In this document: one piece after another, positions 62,476-64,000 of the stretch | Layout of the letters: every line of letters starts with the position of its first letter | How positions within the stretch are numbered: the first letter of the stretch is position 1 | Source of the DNA: Sulfuricurvum sp. | GTDB taxonomy: Bacteria > Campylobacterota > Campylobacteria > Campylobacterales > Sulfurimonadaceae | DNA length: 64,000 bases | Direction of reading: 5' to 3' | Assembly (NCBI GenBank): GCA_030696775.1 | Contig: JAUYRN010000031.1 | Coordinates: forward strand, 186,001 to 250,000 | Program-made: the position numbers and the translations under genes | The notes under the pieces: model-generated | Database searches by the model: none | What the model was told of the DNA's origin: nothing | What the model saw: the letters and a program-made list of their open reading frames with translations, nothing else

Positions 62476-63216
62476 TTATTCCAAAACCTTAGCAATACTG
62501 TACTTCATATCTTCGTCAAGATTTTCCATATTGGCGAGCATCCATGACAGATACCCTTTATCCGACATCACAATCTCGCTGAGAGTTTTTCCCTTATGTT
62601 TGCCGAACTTTAAAGGACGGGTAATCAATACAGGAGTTTGGGTCAGTTCGACCATCTTATCGATGGGATTTACATTACCGAAACGTTCAGTCAGTTTTTT
62701 GCGTAGTTCCGTGAGAAAAAGCTTCAGTACTAATACATCACCGATAGCATCGTGCGCTTTGACAACGATTCCCAGAGCATCCGCTTCCGCTTGCTCGAGC
62801 TTATACAACTCCAAGCGATAACGGAAAAACTGTAACCGATGCGCTTCCTCTTCATCAAAAAGGTGTTTGGCGCAACGCAGAGTATCGATCAGACGCATTT
62901 TAGAGGTAAAATTTTCTTTTGCCAACATTCCCAAATCAAACGGTGCATTATGAATAATCATCACGTTATCGGGAGTATTTAACACTTCCAATGCCTTAAA
63001 TGCGGATGTTTCAACGCACGACGGCTTCCCTTCGATTTGATCAGGGGTGATACCGTGAACTTCCATCGCGCCGTATCCGATGGGGACAGGACTGGAGCAT
63101 AGGTCATTATGAACCTGAACGTTTTTACCGTCCAAAACCATAAAGCCAAGCTGTATTACACGATCATTCTCTCCGGCACCTGTTGTTTCGGTGTCTAAAA
63201 TGATGTATTTAGCCAT
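62476..63216 (-). CDS. DnaQ-like 3'-5' exonuclease with C-terminal DUF3820-like domain
   Basis: A 246-residue protein with DEDDh exonuclease motifs: ILDTETTGAG, HNAPFDLGML and AHDAIGDVLVL. Residues 195-240 (LKFGKHKGKTLSEIVMSDKG, then YLSWML) match the small domain found after exonuclease X-type enzymes, which may bind nucleic acid. The second DnaQ-like gene of the window (first at 11962). Its ATG shares a base with the stop of the acidic-protein gene. Confidence 0.88.
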   Translation of the reverse strand: MAKYIILDTETTGAGENDRVIQLGFMVLDGKNVQVHNDLCSSPVPIGYGAMEVHGITPDQIEGKPSCVETSAFKALEVLNTPDNVMIIHNAPFDLGMLAKENFTSKMRLIDTLRCAKHLFDEEEAHRLQFFRYRLELYKLEQAEADALGIVVKAHDAIGDVLVLKLFLTELRKKLTERFGNVNPIDKMVELTQTPVLITRPLKFGKHKGKTLSEIVMSDKGYLSWMLANMENLDEDMKYSIAKVLE

Positions 63217-63569
63217 TAATACTGGTCATCTTCTTTGTCAATATCAAACTCATCGTAATCGTCTTCGTCCTCTTCTTCCTCTTCATCGTATCCAAGGTCA
63301 TCCTCATCTTCGTCACCGCCCTCACGCATAGCCGTAAGTTCCGTATAAAGCTGCTCAGCCTCTTCTTCGTCAATCTCACCGCTTTCGAGCTCTTTGAGCA
63401 ACTCTTTGTATTCATCACGAAGCGCTTGCATGTCTTCGAGTTCTGCACGCTCTTGCACGGTTGCATCTTTAGCCGACGCGATTCCTTCAAACAGTTCGTC
63501 AATATGATCTTCAACATCGGGGATAAGTTCGGTTTGAATCAAATGTTTTAGTTGTGTAATATAAGCCAT
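63216..63569 (-). CDS. Very acidic small protein
   Basis: A 117-residue protein. A helical N-terminus (YITQLKHLIQTELIPDVEDHI) is followed by a strongly charged coiled part and a tail with runs of Glu and Asp (about 85-117). I do not recognise the family. AAGGA precedes the ATG. It is coupled with the exonuclease (one-base overlap), so it may control it, for instance as a DNA mimic, but this is a guess. Confidence 0.7.
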   Translation of the reverse strand: MAYITQLKHLIQTELIPDVEDHIDELFEGIASAKDATVQERAELEDMQALRDEYKELLKELESGEIDEEEAEQLYTELTAMREGGDEDEDDLGYDEEEEEDEDDYDEFDIDKEDDQY

Positions 63570-63584
63570 GATAGTTCCTTGTAG

Positions 63585-63590
63585 TATAAT
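63585..63590 (+). promoter_or_regulatory. -10 box of the TolC-family gene at the right edge
   Basis: TATAAT 32 nt before the ATG at 63623. It lies in a 53-base divergent spacer; AAAGAAAAATAA precedes the start codon. Confidence 0.5.
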
Positions 63591-63622
63591 GTCACAATTG
63601 TAGCAAAAGAAAAGAAAAATAA

Positions 63623-64000
63623 ATGAAATTACCCTTACTTTTATTGGTATCGCTTACACTTTATGCCGATACCTCACTCTCTTCCCTCATCGAATCCGCT
63701 CAACGCAATGAAAAAATCACAGCACTGGAACAACGTTCCCATGCAGCTGGTTTAAACTATCAAGCTACCAAAAGCTCCTATCTTCCTCGTGTTGATGGAT
63801 TTGGAAAAGGTGATTATGTCGATAACAAAGGGGGATTTGATGCCGCCCAAAGTTATAACACAGGAGTGAAGGCAGAAATCGTCCTTTTTGATGGGTTCAA
63901 ACGTGAAAATCGATTGGATGAGATTAAATCCCTCAAAAATTCCGCAAATTCCAACCTCGATGCAGGAAAAAAGGAGCTTTCGCTTAACGTCATAAAACGT
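63623..64000 (+). CDS. TolC-family outer-membrane protein, N-terminal part (3' end outside window)
   Basis: 126 residues are visible. The signal peptide (MKLPLLLLVSLTLYADT) is followed by SLSSLIESAQRNEKITALEQRS and YLPRVDGFGKGDY, the first helical hairpin of TolC-like efflux channels, and then AEIVLFDGFKRENRLDEIK, the usual mid-strand pattern. Probably the first gene of an efflux operon beyond the window. Confidence 0.87.
   Translation, partial: MKLPLLLLVSLTLYADTSLSSLIESAQRNEKITALEQRSHAAGLNYQATKSSYLPRVDGFGKGDYVDNKGGFDAAQSYNTGVKAEIVLFDGFKRENRLDEIKSLKNSANSNLDAGKKELSLNVIKR

Noticed and set aside
1-64000. CRISPR arrays, insertion sequences, prophage genes
   Set aside because: No regularly spaced direct repeats, transposase motifs or phage structural genes were seen on either strand.

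Overview
The window looks like a chromosomal segment of a free-living Campylobacterota (epsilonproteobacterial) sulfur or hydrogen oxidiser, most like Sulfuricurvum. This rests on family content and gene style, not on a database match. Pointers are the many c-type cytochromes, tightly packed operons with 1-10 nt overlaps, a cowN-like nitrogen-fixation accessory gene, several multi-sensor c-di-GMP proteins, promoters with good -10 boxes but poor -35 boxes, and a moderately AT-rich sequence. There is no prophage, insertion sequence, CRISPR array or rRNA operon. One tRNA gene (Phe) is present. Both ends cut genes: a SagB-type nitroreductase on the left and a TolC-family protein on the right.

Left third (1-20.4 kb) is mostly housekeeping: a membrane histidine kinase, comF-lepA, a sugar-phosphate mutarotase, prs, argJ, rpmB, a two-gene signalling unit (HDOD protein plus STAS/CheX protein), rpe, trpF, a DnaQ-like exonuclease, and a fatty-acid cluster on the minus strand (gpmI, fabG, acpP, fabF, accA). 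Then come mraY-murD and tRNA-Phe. The spacers around rpe/trpF and within the fatty-acid cluster carry hairpin-rich repeats, some with changed stem sequence but preserved pairing.

Middle third (20.4-48.3 kb) is sensory and accessory. It starts with cowN beside the tRNA. A minus-strand operon follows with one decayed and one intact PhnD-like periplasmic binding protein, a TolC-like protein, a histidine kinase and a REC-PAS-GAF-GGDEF protein. After a chemoreceptor comes a plus-strand selenium locus: mnmH (tRNA 2-selenouridine synthase) and selD, followed by a Tat-exported transglutaminase-like protein, a TusA domain fused to a MerT-like membrane domain, and a MerP-like metallochaperone. No other mer gene is present, so this group is my best candidate for an undescribed system (selenium or thiophilic metal handling). 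Two further c-di-GMP proteins, fetB, a peroxiredoxin, metE with an unusual upstream region, an ABC exporter, a ZIP transporter and a P-type ATPase follow.

Right third (48.3-64 kb) holds an SHP/DHC/cytochrome b haem cluster with its own Spy-like protein and OmpR-type two-component system, with an 11-bp direct repeat that may be the regulator's operator. Then come an AI-2E transporter, small membrane proteins, a META lipoprotein, and a minus-strand operon encoding a BRCT/leucine-rich-variant repeat protein, a MoxR AAA+ ATPase, a VWA-like protein, a membrane protein and a PIF1-like helicase. A DUF4160/DUF2442 pair is wedged between a broken copy and the intact copy of the helicase 5' end. TonB, a Sel1 protein, an exonuclease and an acidic protein finish the window. 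Several genes have a -10 box exactly 6 nt before the ATG and no ribosome-binding site, suggesting leaderless mRNAs.
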